DNA of 64,000 nucleotides from contig NC_066570.1 in assembly GCF_024679095.1 (NCBI RefSeq), forward strand, positions 9,576,771-9,640,770. The letters run 5' to 3'. Positions within the stretch are counted from its first letter, which is position 1. The number at the start of each line of letters is the position of its first letter. The stretch comes from Eriocheir sinensis. Taxonomy: Eukaryota > Arthropoda > Malacostraca > Decapoda > Varunidae. The notes below the pieces were generated by a model. It was given only the letters and a program-made list of their open reading frames with translations. It was not told the DNA's origin and ran no database searches. A program made the translations under genes and the position numbers. Of the stretch, positions 20,292 to 31,395 are shown piece after piece.

Positions 20292-20606
20292 GTTGTCAAC
20301 AGGATGTAACGCGGCAAACAAAAACAAACACCCACGAAGAAGAAGAACACTGACAACCAACTAGTCCCATAAAACACCCAAGAAGAAGTTATCACAATCT
20401 CCAGAAACCTTGCGATGAGATGACACACTGCCCGGAGACATTTATAATCGTGGGATAAACAAACAGTGAATAAACAAAGGCCCGTAGAGTCTATGGAAAG
20501 TGACAGAGGGCAGGACTGGTGCTAGCGAGTGGATGTGAGTGTGGTGTAGGCGGTTTATGTGGATGGAACTGACCGCCACGCCAGACCGGTGAGATTCAAG
20601 TACAAA
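20292..20606 (+). promoter_or_regulatory. ELAC1 upstream region and probable 5' leader
   Basis: The sequence between the hAT right end and the start codon should hold the transcription start. No TATA box is evident. Positions about 20403-20595 resemble the dispersed repeat at 600-810, 22100-22210 and 34545-34700: AACCTTGCGATGAG, GTGAGTGTGGTGTAGGCGG and CACGCCAGACCGGTGAG are shared. In the repeats the last motif is followed by GTGAGC, a splice-donor-like sequence; here it is followed by ATTCAAG and the coding sequence. Confidence 0.5.
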
Positions 20607-20978
20607 ATGAAGCTCCATTTCCTAGGCACAGGATCAAGCTCTCCTACAATAAGAAGAGGAGTATCAGCAACTGCTGTTCAACTTGATGATGGAAGTGTTT
20701 GGCTTTTCGACTGTGGTGAGGGGACACAGATACAGTTACAAAGATCTTCTATAACTACTAATCGAATCACTAACATCTTCATCACCCATCTTCATGGAGA
20801 CCATTTGTTTGGTTTACCTGGGCTTCTGTGCACCAAGTCATCACAAACACCCCCTGCAGAAAACATGAAGAAAGGAAACACCTCGTCAGTTGTCAACATT
20901 TATGGTCCTGAGGGAATCGACAGGTTCATTACAACATCTTTGGCAATATCACAGAGCCTTTTAGATTTTCAATTCAAG
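20607..20978 (+). CDS. ELAC1: ELAC1-like tRNase Z (short form), coding exon 1
   Basis: tRNase Z removes the 3' trailer from precursor tRNAs; the short form is a metallo-beta-lactamase-fold zinc phosphodiesterase. This exon encodes residues 1-124. The ATG at 20607 (context TACAAAATGA) is followed by KLHFLGTGSSSPTIRRGVSA, then the first metal-loop region WLFDCGEGTQ and the signature HLHGDH at residues 61-66, continuing FGLPGLL. The HLHGDH motif so close to the N-terminus distinguishes it from the long ELAC2 form. An upstream in-frame GTG at 20559 is not a plausible eukaryotic start. The exon ends CAATTCAAG at the donor GTAAGTGAG in phase 0. The frame is intact. The next exon (45030) is 24 kb away and fits in phase. 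Confidence 0.93.
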
Positions 20979-21394
20979 GTAAGTGAGCAGCTTTACTGTC
21001 CTATTGTAGTGAATAATAGGTATTATTCTAGTGTTTGCCCATACTCACCCCTCGCAACCAAAATTGGCTTGGGGGCCATTGAGACTTCGGGGAATGTGGT
21101 GGTAAACATGAAATGCGTCGCAAATGCATAGTTTTTGAGTTATGAGGGGTTGAAAAATACCCTAGATGTAGGGAAATTCCTTACAATTACTTAGATGTAG
21201 GGAAATTTCATACATTCCGGGTTTTTTTTTACAACGTACGGAAACCACGCAAGGTAATTATTAATAATCACTCCGCACCTCGAAAATACGATATTACGCC
21301 TCCATATTGTACTTAAGGGCATATTATACATACGGACGATGTGTTTACATGGCAACACCATTGCAATATGAGCAGCGTTGCCAACGATCCGGTT
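20979..21394. other. Start of ELAC1 intron 1 with diverged repeat
   Basis: Begins at the splice donor. From about 21038 to 21240 it resembles a diverged, inverted end of the 1.1-kb dispersed repeat (GTTTGCCCATACTC; CTAGATGTAGGGAAATT). No gene. Confidence 0.5.
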
Positions 21395-22530
21395 AGCAAT
21401 GATACGCTAGGTGAGACCAGGTCCACCACGCGTGGTTATTTATTTATTTTTTTGGAACACGCACCTTTACATAATACTATTTCCGATGGAACGCTCGGTT
21501 AGCGATGGTACGCTTAGTTAGCCATTAGCCCACGCATGTGAGACCAGGTCCACCACGTGTGGTTATTTATTTTTTTTAGAACACGCACCTTTACCTAATA
21601 CTATTACCAATGGTACGCTTGGTTAGCAATGGTACGCTTAGTTAGCCATTAGCCCACGCATGTGAGACCAGGTCGTAAAGTTCGGTTGGAGTAGTTTAAA
21701 TATGCTCCCCTACCCAAATACCCCGAGTTCACGCAGGTCCCCCAAGATCGTTGGGGGAAGGGGATTAATTCGGCTTCTTTACTTTTAAGTACTTTGTTTT
21801 TTTTAAATATGATATATGGAGACGTATTATCGTATTCTGGAGGTGTGGAGTCAATATCCACAACCACCTTGTATACTGGGAATACGAGCCCGTGAAGCAG
21901 ATTCAAAATCCGGTCAGTAAGGATTCACGTGTTCGAACAGCTCGGGCAAGAGGTTCGAGAGCCTGCATTTTCTGCACAAGCCACAGTAATGTTAAAGGCG
22001 CGGTGTTGGATGGATCCCGGCTAGCCGGTGGTTTTACTTGTGTCAGTGATAAACAATGAAGATACACTGTGTTTGGTGTCACGGACTCTACTTGGAGGAC
22101 AGAAACCTTGCGATGAGGTGACAACCTACTAGAGAGAGGACATGAGTGTGGTGCAAGCGGTTTATGTGAGCACATATGGCCGCCGGTGCCATGCCAGATG
22201 GTGAGGTGAGCATCGTTAGGTGGGTTCACTACGCTTCTCTCCCAAAACAAGCTTGGGGATCCACTGAGTGCGTGGTTTTCGTATGGGAAACACTAAATTC
22301 GTCGCAAACGCTTATTTTAGTGGTGGTGGTGGGAGGGAAAATTCCCTAAATTTAGGGAATTTCCCTAGATCTAGGGAGTTTTTATCCCCCCCCCCCCACT
22401 AAAAAAATACGCGAATGCGATGGATTTCGTGTCCCCCACCCGAAACCCCGCATTCCCACCAGGTCCCCAGGCTTGTATGGGGGGGAGGGGGGAGTATGGG
22501 CATACACTGGAATTTTACCGAATAATATAA
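21395..22530 (+). repeat. Dispersed ~1.1-kb repeat unit, copy 2
   Basis: Same order and orientation as copy 1 at 1-1105: tandem CCACGCGTGG units, then the TTCGGTTGGA block (21675), the ELAC1-leader-like block (22100-22210) and a C-rich/TAGGGAATTTCCCTAGA end. Differences are mostly single bases. It lies in ELAC1 intron 1. Confidence 0.8.
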
Positions 22531-22729
22531 GATTGTTGGGTAAAATTCTAGCGTCAATTTACAGTTTCTCCCAACCAACGATTTTCTCACGTGGTTCATG
22601 TTTTTCCTTGGCTCATTTGGCTCGGGCTGATTTGGACACTTCGTGGCTCATTCGGCCCTTACTACCGGTGGCTCAGTCGGCCCCTGTCACCATTGAGAAA
22701 TATATATTATGTATGTATATATAATATAT

Positions 22730-22865
<136 letters not shown>

Positions 22866-22989
22866 ACCTTATGAAACATCAGTATCTCTTCATATAACTT
22901 TTCTACAAACCTTCAACAGTCATGGAAACGCTTTGAAAATCCAATTCAAGGACTTTTTTTTACGTGAAAATAGGTGATAATGTTTACGA

Positions 22990-23400
22990 AAGTGCGTTGC
23001 CTCCTCTGGCGATGGCCAGGGTTTGGGGGGGAAGCCAAAATCACTGAAAAATGGGCTTCCAAAATTTCCCTAGAAAAATCCCTAAATGAAGGAAAATTCC
23101 CTAGTCTCGTAAGTAAGGAAAGTCCTAACTTTATAACCTAACAGCCCCCCTCGCCCCCCTGCTAACCAAGGGGGGCTGCGCCCCCCTCTGGACCACCCCA
23201 CATGTAAGGTGCGCCGGAAAATCGTTTTTTTTTGTTTGTTTGGTGGGGAGCATATTTAAACTACTCCAACCGAATTTTACGTCCTGCTCCTAACCCCCGC
23301 CTAACCAAGGGGGGCTGCGTCCCCCCTGGCCCCCCCCCCAACACATGTAGGGAATTTTCCTTACTTTAGAGATTTTTTGGGGAAATTTTGGAAGCCCATT
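22990..23400. repeat. C/G-rich dispersed repeat pieces
   Basis: Contains CTAACCAAGGGGGGCTGCG and GCATATTTAAACTACTCCAACCG landmarks, which recur at 33780-34380, 35060-35400 and 37960-38100. Two partly inverted halves share CCCATTTTTTCAGTGA-type sequence. Class unknown. Confidence 0.55.
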
Positions 23401-23523
23401 TTTTCAGTGAGTTTGGCTTCCCCCCCAAACCCCGGGTCCCCACAGTTCCCCAGGCTTGTCTTGAGTGGTAGGGGGGGGGCTGGAGTGGCAGAGTGGGAGG
23501 TGGACTTCTTTGAAAGCATTTCC

Positions 23524-23526
<3 letters not shown>

Positions 23527-23600
<74 letters not shown>
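23527..23600. repeat. (AT)n microsatellite
   Basis: AT run between a repeat and a LINE tail. Confidence 0.98.
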
Positions 23601-23604
<4 letters not shown>

Positions 23605-23965
23605 CCTCTTCTGGATAGAGTGGAGTCTAAGTCTCTTCGTCTCATCAGCTCTCCTCTTACTGACAGCCTTCTACCTCTTAAATTCTGCCGCCCTGTTGCT
23701 TCTCTTTCTATCTTCTATCGATATTTTCATGCTGACTGCTCTTCTGAACCTGCTAACTGGATGCCCCCCCCTCCTGTGGCCCCGCTGCACACGACTTAAT
23801 TTCTATTCATGCTCATCCCTATACTGCCCAAACCCCTTATGCAAGAGTTAACCAGCATCTCCATTCTTTCATCCCCTTCACTGGTCAACTCTAGAACAGT
23901 CTTCCTTCATCTGTATTTCCTCCTGCCTATTGTGTTGCCTTCAGCTTCGATCCTCTGTTTTTTTA
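23601..23965 (+). pseudogene. LINE reverse transcriptase C-terminal remnant
   Basis: Reading across frames: LLDRVESKSLRLISSPLTDS, then LKFCRPVASLSIFYRYFHAD, then HAHPYTAQTPYARVNQHLHS and FIPFTGQL-stop-NSLPSSVFPPAY. The pattern is the C-terminal end of a Jockey/CR1-type LINE ORF2, which normally reads F-T-x-x-L-W-N-S-L-P. The tryptophan is now a TAG and a frameshift lies near 23800. Confidence 0.7.
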
Positions 23966-25422
23966 TTATCTTACTATCCAGTGCGCTTCATAGTTGTTAT
24001 TATGAGGTTTATTCACATTCTGTTGGTAATGGTAGCGAGCTTATTGAAGTTAAGTAACAATATTATTTACAATTCATCATTCTGTTGGTAATTGTAGTGA
24101 GCTTACTGAAGTTAAGTAACAATCCTAATTATCACTCATCACTCCTATTCACCTTACAAGGGCACACTCATCACAGATAATTTCATAAAATATATGTATA
24201 TAGAGTCCTGGCCATAGCTAATAAAACTACCCTAATCAAGTTTCAATGGTGCATAATTATACAAGAAAATATCTCCCTTCAACCACCGATATGTGTTCAC
24301 AAAGATGATCATGGGGGTATGGTATTCGTGTGGGGTTAACCCCTTTGGGAAGTAAAAAAAAATCGCCTGTGATGGCCAGAACGCAAAAAAAAGACGATTG
24401 TCATGTGCGTATTTAAAAAAAATTCATTTAACAAAAGTTTTAGTTTTTCAAGTGCTTTCTGATGGTATATTCAGAATTTCAATTATTTCCATACTTCGCC
24501 TAGAAATCAAGGAAAACCGAAAAAATTGACCTTTTTTTCGTCTGACAAAAAATAACTGAACAAAAGTTGTAGATATGAGCAAATCAAACACAGAAATGCA
24601 TAGTAATATGAAAAAAAGAAGAAAAAACGCAACTACAGGAGGTCTAGAAGTCAGAGGTTGGAGCGAATTTCTGGCGGTCACGTGTAGGGTAGGAGCGTTA
24701 GTATCCAATCAGGAAGTGCCATGTATTTCTTTTGATCACAGATTTAAACTCAAACTTAGTACAAAACTGATTTTGTTTACCTCTCAAATCCTTCAGTAGT
24801 CATTAATGTTTATATTAAGACCAATGCCAAATTTCTGTGGAACATAATTTTACATACATGCATACATTTGCTACGTGATTGGAGATAATGGTATTACTGC
24901 TAAGTCCAATCACTTGCCAGCTAATTCCAATCACTTGCCATTAAAAACCCAAACATATAAATTGAGTTATCAAAATAAAATGCAGTTTATTTCAAATTTA
25001 TATTTATCTTTTGCCCTTAGGGGCCTAGTGACGAAATACATCAAAAAATTTTTTCTGGGAGAAAGAAAACACATGATGAATGAGAATGCAAATAATGTTT
25101 TAATATGCTTGCAATGATGATAATACATAATATGGCTAAACTAAGCAATTTTAACCTTGTTCCTCAGAATAGGCTAAGTAGGCTAACCATGTTCCTGAGA
25201 ATAACTAAAGTACCGGTACCAGTAACCATGTTTCTGAAAATAGCTTGAATCAAATGAATCATGTTCTTGAGAATACCTAAAATAACCATGTTCCTAAGAA
25301 TAGCAGAACTAACCATGTTCCTAAGAATAAAGTAACCACATTAGTTAGCCTACTCATCAAACATAATTTCTGGAAGTTAAAATGAAAGTAAAATTCCTAT
25401 TGAACATCACTGAAGCATGAAA

Positions 25423-27706
25423 TTATATTATTCCAAGACAACTCTTCCCAGCTGCTACTACTCCATTTTCAACCTTAATTGTAGCAGTTCTACCCTGAAT
25501 CACATCCGTTACACATTTATTTTGAATAACACAAACTTCATCTGGTGTCACTGTGAAAAAAAAATCGTCAGAACTGCCCCAAACAAAGTGATCCTTCTTA
25601 GCTTCCAATTCCTTAAGAAAGTGTACCTCAAGGCCCTCTTCTGCTACTCTTTCTATTCTACCAAGACAAGCTTTATGTGTAACAGTCTTTCTACCTTTGA
25701 AAGTAGAATGAATGACAGGTAACTTAACCATAACCCACGATCCTTGCTCAGGTTGCTGTTGAAGATCTATGAACTGCAGTGCATTTTCAGTGGCAATAGT
25801 TTCTAAACCAATTGAGTCATCATCACTGTCTTCCAACGGTACCATGCTGGCTTCTAGCGATTCATCACTGGAAGAATCTTCATTTTCCTCAGTTAGAGTG
25901 TTCACTGATGTTGAAGCAGTCACTGGTTCAGATGTCTGAGCAGACTTGCCTTTCTTGGGTAGTTTTGAATCCTTACTGCGTTTCTTGAGCTCTAAAGCTT
26001 GTTTAGCATTGCGTTCCTTTTCAAGTAACTGTACTGCAGCTGATGAAGAAAGAGCAAAGGTCTTGTCTCTAATGGTTTTTTTGTACTTAGGACCTTGTGT
26101 TTTACGTGGTGATGGGAACCACTTGTAGCCCTTAAATGCAGCGCTGATAGTTGATCCTTGTTTGGGCTTGTTCTTCATGTTTGGTGATAGGAATGTCTCT
26201 TTTGATGGGAGTCTGAAGTTAACTTCAGCTTTTTTTTGTAAGAGAAACCTTTTTACTTTATCAGTCAGGGCCAAATCACATGCTGTTGCTCTGCAGTGCT
26301 TAGAAGACTGAATGGTATTATACATAGATTCCACACACTCTGCTTCTTTAAGTTCTTGCTGGAATCGAGATTCCTGGGAAGAATCAGTTTGCACACCAGT
26401 GTGCACAGGAGTATGAAAGTCAGTCTGTGTCCCTTTCTCTACTATACCACCTTGGTCAATTCCATCAAATAGTACTGTAGCACAAGCTTTCATTGCTTCT
26501 GTTGTGATCTTTGAATAGTCAGGAGCCTCAGGATCAAATGGGTGTAGTCCACACTTCCGAAAACCATTAAGAATGTTCTCCTTCTTGCAAGCTTTCTTGT
26601 ACATAGGGAGAAAGACTGTAGCAAAGTAAGCCTGGGTAAGTGTTTCATCAGGGTGACTTTCTTGCCAATCTGCAGCTGCAGTCCTCCAAGCCTTTTTCAT
26701 TGGACCAAATACTGAGACGTCCAGTGGCTGCATAAAGTGAGTTGAATTTGGGGGCAACCCATACAGTATTATTTGTAAGTCCTGAAGAGTTTTAGCCAAG
26801 TGAAAGTTAATTCTAGTCTCATGCCAGTCTGTCCAAACTACAACTGGCTTCTTAATATCATTAGCTTCAAGCCAGTCATTGAATCCATTACACATGTACT
26901 CATAGAAGCACTCAGTTATGATGTAGCCTGAATCACTTTTACCTATGATAAAATCTTCTCCTCGTGAATTTTCAATAATGGCCTCTGAGATCCTCTTTCG
27001 AGGATATATTATCATTGGTGGTGGAACTTGACCATCTGCTGACACACATGCAAGGACAGTTATGTTTTCCTTAGCTTTTGAAGAAGTAGTACCTGAAACA
27101 TTCTGTGATCCCCGAATTGCTAGTACTTGCCCAGTTGCAGGAGACAGTGAAAACCCACTTTCATCCAAGTTGAAATTCCTTGTAGGGTCCTGAAGAATGT
27201 CTGCAGCATCAGCTTCACCAAAGAATTCTCGTGCTGAAGTAAACCACTGTAGAATACTAGATTTGGTGACACGCTTCCTAGACTGAGAGAGGGCCTCGGG
27301 AGTTCTAAAAGAAGAGATGAGCTTAATCAGTTTTTGATTAAACCTCTTCATTTAGAAAATTTTTCAATGCATTTCATTCTTGGTGACATGAAACAACAGT
27401 ACCGGTACTAAGTATATTTTATTCAGCTTGAGAATGAGAGGAAAAGGCTACATATGTTTTTTTAATACCTACAGGTATATACTTCCTCAGCTGAAGAAAA
27501 GGGAACTTTAAATGTCCTTTTAATAATTGGTAAAAAAAAAAAACTGGATTACCTAAGACTGGGAACAAATATAGCAAGAAATTTATAAACAAACATTAAT
27601 AAAGAGATAGCCATTAATAATAATGTCCTAGCTGCTATTATCATTGAAGGGCACAATGCATTAGGCTAGATCTACTGTAGTTATTATTGTTAATGATGCA
27701 TTATTA

Positions 27707-27770
<64 letters not shown>

Positions 27771-27855
27771 CATTTTTATTATTATTATTATAATTTTTAG
27801 TATTGTTGTTGTAGTTATTATTGTTAATGATGCATTATTATTATTATTATCATTA

Positions 27856-27891
<36 letters not shown>

Positions 27892-27931
27892 ATTTTTAGT
27901 ATTGTTGTTGTAGTTATTATTGTTAATGATG

Positions 27932-28025
<94 letters not shown>

Positions 28026-28619
28026 GTTGTTGTTGTTGTTATTTAAAGGCCTGACCACTTTATTTGGGAAATGCATAGGCCTAGCCTGTGTGCTCGGTTA
28101 GTGCAGCCTATGCAATGGTGCGTAAGTTTCACTGGGTGGTATATAGACTTATCAAATATATAGCCAGTCATACCTGAGAGTGATTTGGGGATTCCTTTTG
28201 CAAAATAGACGAAACCATTCACGTCCAGGCCTGAAGTTTCGGCAGGTGGAAGGTCTTTCTCGCTGCACACCAGCATTTATTTCGTCTTGAAGAATATTTT
28301 GTACTGCATCAAGCAGCTTTTCTTTTGTCACAGGAATGGCTCTTTTTTGTGAATGTTCAATGAAGTTAACTAGGACTTGTTCCTCAGCATTAGTTAATAT
28401 TCCACTGGGTCCCATTTTAGTTTCAAAGGCAGTCTTGCCAGAAAGTTTGTTTTGAAGAGTTGTATAAGGAATATTGAACCTTTGTGAAGCTTGGCGGACA
28501 CTTAAATTTTCCTCATTTATTGCAGTTTGTATAGCAGTTATCTCTTCTTCACTATATTTAACTCTCTTAGCTGGCTGTCGAGCTCGTCCAGAATACGATG
28601 CTTTCTTTCTTGTAGCCAT
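25423..28619 (-). CDS. pogo-like transposase, two exons, 775 aa
   Basis: Exon 1 is 28619-28174 and exon 2 is 27304-25423. The junction CTCTCAG/GTATGA ... TTTTAG/AACTCCC joins ITL-R-TPEAL in frame, giving 776 codons with the stop. Residues ~22-62 form a Psq-type helix-turn-helix (ITAIQTAINEENLSVRQASQ, then RFNIPYTTLQNKLSG). Residues ~76-148 form a CENP-B-type second DNA-binding domain (LTNAEEQVLVNFI). The DDE domain holds D196 (FNLDESGF), D308 (VVVWTDWHETRIN) and D344 (MQPLDVSVFGPMKKAW): a D-D-35-D triad typical of pogo/Tigger/jerky transposases. The C-terminal ~350 residues include a Lys/Ser-rich acidic stretch (EENEDSSSDES) and a compact end (GSWVMVKLPV; FVWGSSDDFFF) of unknown role. It catalyses cut-and-paste transposition at TA sites in the nucleus. 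The usual second-domain DNH/DGH appears here as DWH. Confidence 0.92.
27305..28173 (-). other. Intron of the pogo-like transposase gene with (ATT)n arrays
   Basis: GT-AG intron of 869 bp. Most of it (27703-28035) is an (ATT)n microsatellite with three interspersed copies of ATTGTTAATGATGCATTATT. The poly-Asn open frame across it is not a gene. Confidence 0.85.
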
Positions 28620-28877
28620 CTTGCTCAGACTGATGGATGCGAGTCACACGCACATCCTTCCGTGACCTTGATGATGGCTTACTGAGCTGCGCGCGTGATG
28701 GGGGGCCCGCAGGGGGTGGGCAGTGGTGTACGGTACGTATAAGCTACCGACGACCCGCCAATGGCTTCTGTGTAGTCCAACACACGTAACTTGTTCATAA
28801 TACATTAAATTTGTGCAAAAAATCACGGTCTTAGTAAATAACATTCAGTTACCAAAGTGATTAAGTTATCTATCACT

Positions 28878-29390
28878 GTGGTTGATCAGTCGACCACTAT
28901 GGTCGACTGATTGACCACTATGGTCGACTGATTGACCACTATGGTCGACTGATTGACCACTATGGTCGACTGATTGACCACTGTGGTCGACTGATTGACC
29001 ACTGTGGTCGACTGATTGACCACTATGGTCGACTGATTGACCACTATGGTCGACTGATTGACCACTATGGTCGACTGATTGACCACTATGGTCGACTGAT
29101 TGACCACTATGGTCGACTGATTGACCACTATGGTCGACTGATTGACCACTGTGGTCGACTGATTGACCACTATGGTCGACTGATTGACCACTGTGGTCGA
29201 CTGATTGACCACTGTGGTCGACTGATTGACCACTGTGGTCGACTGATTGACCACTGTGGTCGACTGATTGACCACTGTGGTCGACTGATTGACCACTGTG
29301 GTCAACTGATTGACCACTGTGGTCAACTGATTGACCACTGTGGTCGACTGATTGACCACTGTGGTCGACTGATTGACCACTGTGGTCGAT
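28878..29390. repeat. 21-bp palindromic satellite, about 24 units
   Basis: Tandem 21-bp unit centred on GACCACTRTGGTC, a 13-base near-perfect palindrome, followed by GACTGATT. Two variants (TAT and TGT centres) are interspersed. It sits between the transposase start codon (28619) and the right terminal repeat, so it may act as a cis element of the transposon. Seven-residue repeats in the open frames (VDHSGQS) are by-products. Confidence 0.95.
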
Positions 29391-30511
29391 CACTGATCGG
29401 ATACTAACACAGAACACTATATAATAAAGTAAAGGAACTACGAAAATTACGAATCCAGTAACACATGCAAACTTAAAAATAATGTTATGTCGCATAGATT
29501 GACGCATTTTGGAAGGATAATATTTCGTGATCGGATTCTAACACACAGAGGATTTTTGATTTAGTATTCGATCACTGCTCTTTACTAGGACAATGTGCTA
29601 TTTAAACAACTATTTCAAAAGTTCCTCGTGTTATTCCAACATTCCACAACACCATAACATCATAATATTAAAGAGAAAACGTAAAGATATATCATTTATA
29701 ATTTTATGAAAAATGTTATTTCCTTACGGGTTGCCGTAAGAATCGGGAGAAAACAGACAGTATCTTACCTTTCGAGTATGGTAGAAGCTAAACTATTTAT
29801 CCCATTTACTTCATTTTTTCACACAATATTTAGCTTTTATTCCTTTACATATTGGTGGTCTGTCTGATAATATATCTTTTGTAGTTTTCTCAGTAGAAGT
29901 TTTTTTTCAACCAAAATTGAAAGTGATCGGACTCTAACACAGTGATCGCATACTAACGTTCCTACCCTACATGCGCTCGGCTTCCTTTGTCACAAGGCAG
30001 ACGACAGGAGAGAAAGTTTATAGAAGACACAGGTCATGTCAGGTGTGGTGGTGGGAATAAGGAGAAGGGAGGGGGGCAGAGCACATACCAGGCAGAAGGG
30101 TCACTGGAAAATTCCAGGCCGCCCGCCCCTCAGCCACTCCTTGTTTCCCAGCCGGCCATGTGACTCAAGGGCTTGCCTAACATCATCACTAGTGTTTAAT
30201 TTTTTTTTTATCTATTCCTTACAATGCGATGTGGACGAGCCCCGGTGGAAGTGGATGGCTGGGGAGAGGGTGGGGTCTCGCTTCCAACCTCCATCATGGT
30301 GTGGGTGTGTGACTGTGTGGCTAGGCGTATTTTTGTATGTCTACTGCGTGGGGGTTGCCAGAGAGTGTTTATCTGAGTAGGGAAGTGGTCAAGGACGCTG
30401 AGAAAGCGAGGGAAATTTAAAGAAAATGGGCCGTCCGCAGGCAGGACGAGCGTCCTGTGATGGTAAACCACCGTTTGGCTGCAGGCGGGATGGGCGTCCC
30501 TAAGGGGTTAA

Positions 30512-31119
30512 GATACCAAGGGGGGTGATCATAAGCCCTCACAAAAGGGAATGTTCACCTACTCTATAATGACATACAACAAGTGAGGTACCAGCTCAGT
30601 CAGTATGCTAGGGAACCTGTGGGGTGAGGTCGAGGTGGTGTGTCAATTCAACTCCTATAAGTAACATTAACATTGCATCAAGATAACACACTATCAGGCT
30701 TGGTCCCTAGGAGCTGGGTTCAATGTACCTGTGGGGTGAGGTTGAGGCGGTGTGTGAGGGAGACTCGCTTACACAGTCGGCTTCTCTCCTCCCCCCACTG
30801 CCCGCTGGCTAGCCACAGGCTAGTGAATGCATTTATCAGTGGTTTAGTTAACATACACTTGGCCTGTTCCACCAGTTCAGAAGAAGTTCCGAAGCAACTG
30901 GTTCTCTCTCACTTAATACAGGTGAAAAATTCTGCTCGTCCCTCTTCCGTGAAAAAAACTAACTGATGACCATTCGGCACCTTCGGCTGAGGCGTAGTTA
31001 TGCCACCAGCTCCACATCTGGTTCGTCTGTCTGTCCTGCGGTTCATAACCACCTGATTCACAAGCAACACATCACTTATTACAGGTTATTGATTCCTCAG
31101 TTTTCCCTGCATTACACTA
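30512..31119. other. No gene recognised
   Basis: Contains a short duplication (CTGTGGGGTGAGGTCGAGGYGGTGTG-like at about 30620 and 30733). No exon or element boundary seen. Confidence 0.45.
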
Positions 31120-31265
31120 CAGGTATGATTTGACCTCTTTCAAGAAGAGTGTATCAGGACACCTTTCCACCCGAAATTGACCTCTCTTTTGGCTACTCTT
31201 TGCTTCTGTGGGATGGGCGAGTAGCGGGCCCCTTGAGCCGCATCCTTTGATGTGCATACAGACTA
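31120..31265 (+). pseudogene. LINE 3' end remnant
   Basis: Reads YDLTSFKKSVSGHLSTRN, then PLFWLLFASVGWASSGPLEP in the plus frame, as at the end of LINE ORF2 in many arthropods. One stop interrupts it. Confidence 0.55.
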
Positions 31266-31306
31266 CTTAAACACGTCTAGGGTCTTTAAAATCAGCTCTC
31301 ACACTG

Positions 31307-31310
<4 letters not shown>

Positions 31311-31391
<81 letters not shown>
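31311..31391. repeat. (AT)n microsatellite
   Basis: AT run at the 3' side of the SINE copy that follows. Confidence 0.98.

Positions 31392-31395
<4 letters not shown>

Larger units (their letters stand above)
24687..29967 (-). mobile_element. Complete pogo-like DNA transposon, 5.28 kb
   Basis: Terminal inverted repeats GGGTAGGAGCGTTAGTAT (left) and GGGTAGGAACGTTAGTAT (right, opposite strand); 22 of the first 25 positions match. Both are flanked by TA (24685-24686 and 29968-29969), the Tc1/mariner/pogo target site. Subterminal repeats of the core TTAGTATCCRATCA occur at the right end (around 29392, 29527, 29918 and 29942) and as GCTAAGTCCAATCACTTG and GCTAATTCCAATCACTTG on the left (about 24898 and 24918); they are candidate transposase-binding sites. 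It carries one two-exon transposase gene with no disabling mutation, and a 21-bp palindromic satellite upstream of that gene. It lies in ELAC1 intron 1, opposite to the gene. Confidence 0.88.
24336..30511. mobile_element. piggyBac-like element split by the pogo-like transposon
   Basis: Left end TTAACCCCTTTGGGAAG at 24336; right end, opposite strand, TTAACCCCTTAGGGACG at 30511 (15 of 17 match). With the 5.28-kb pogo-like insert (24687-29967) removed, about 890 bp remains, near the size of the sister element at 39946-40821. Near the right end are short hairpins CAGGACGAGCGTCCTG and GGGATGGGCGTCCC. Confidence 0.6.

Noticed and set aside
20559..20606. N-terminal extension of ELAC1 from an upstream GTG
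   Set aside because: Not a eukaryotic start codon; the ATG at 20607 has good context and the family begins at that point.
20979..21131. ELAC1 frame continuing past 20978
   Set aside because: The extension follows a consensus GTAAGT donor, has no family similarity, and the exon at 45030 continues the protein in phase.
27690..28076. Poly-Asn/poly-Ile open frame
   Set aside because: (ATT)n microsatellite within the transposase intron.
28866..29507. Regular 21-bp repeats resembling a CRISPR array or a repeat protein
   Set aside because: Units are contiguous with no spacers, the genome is eukaryotic, and the VDHSGQS/VVNQSTT frames are satellite by-products.
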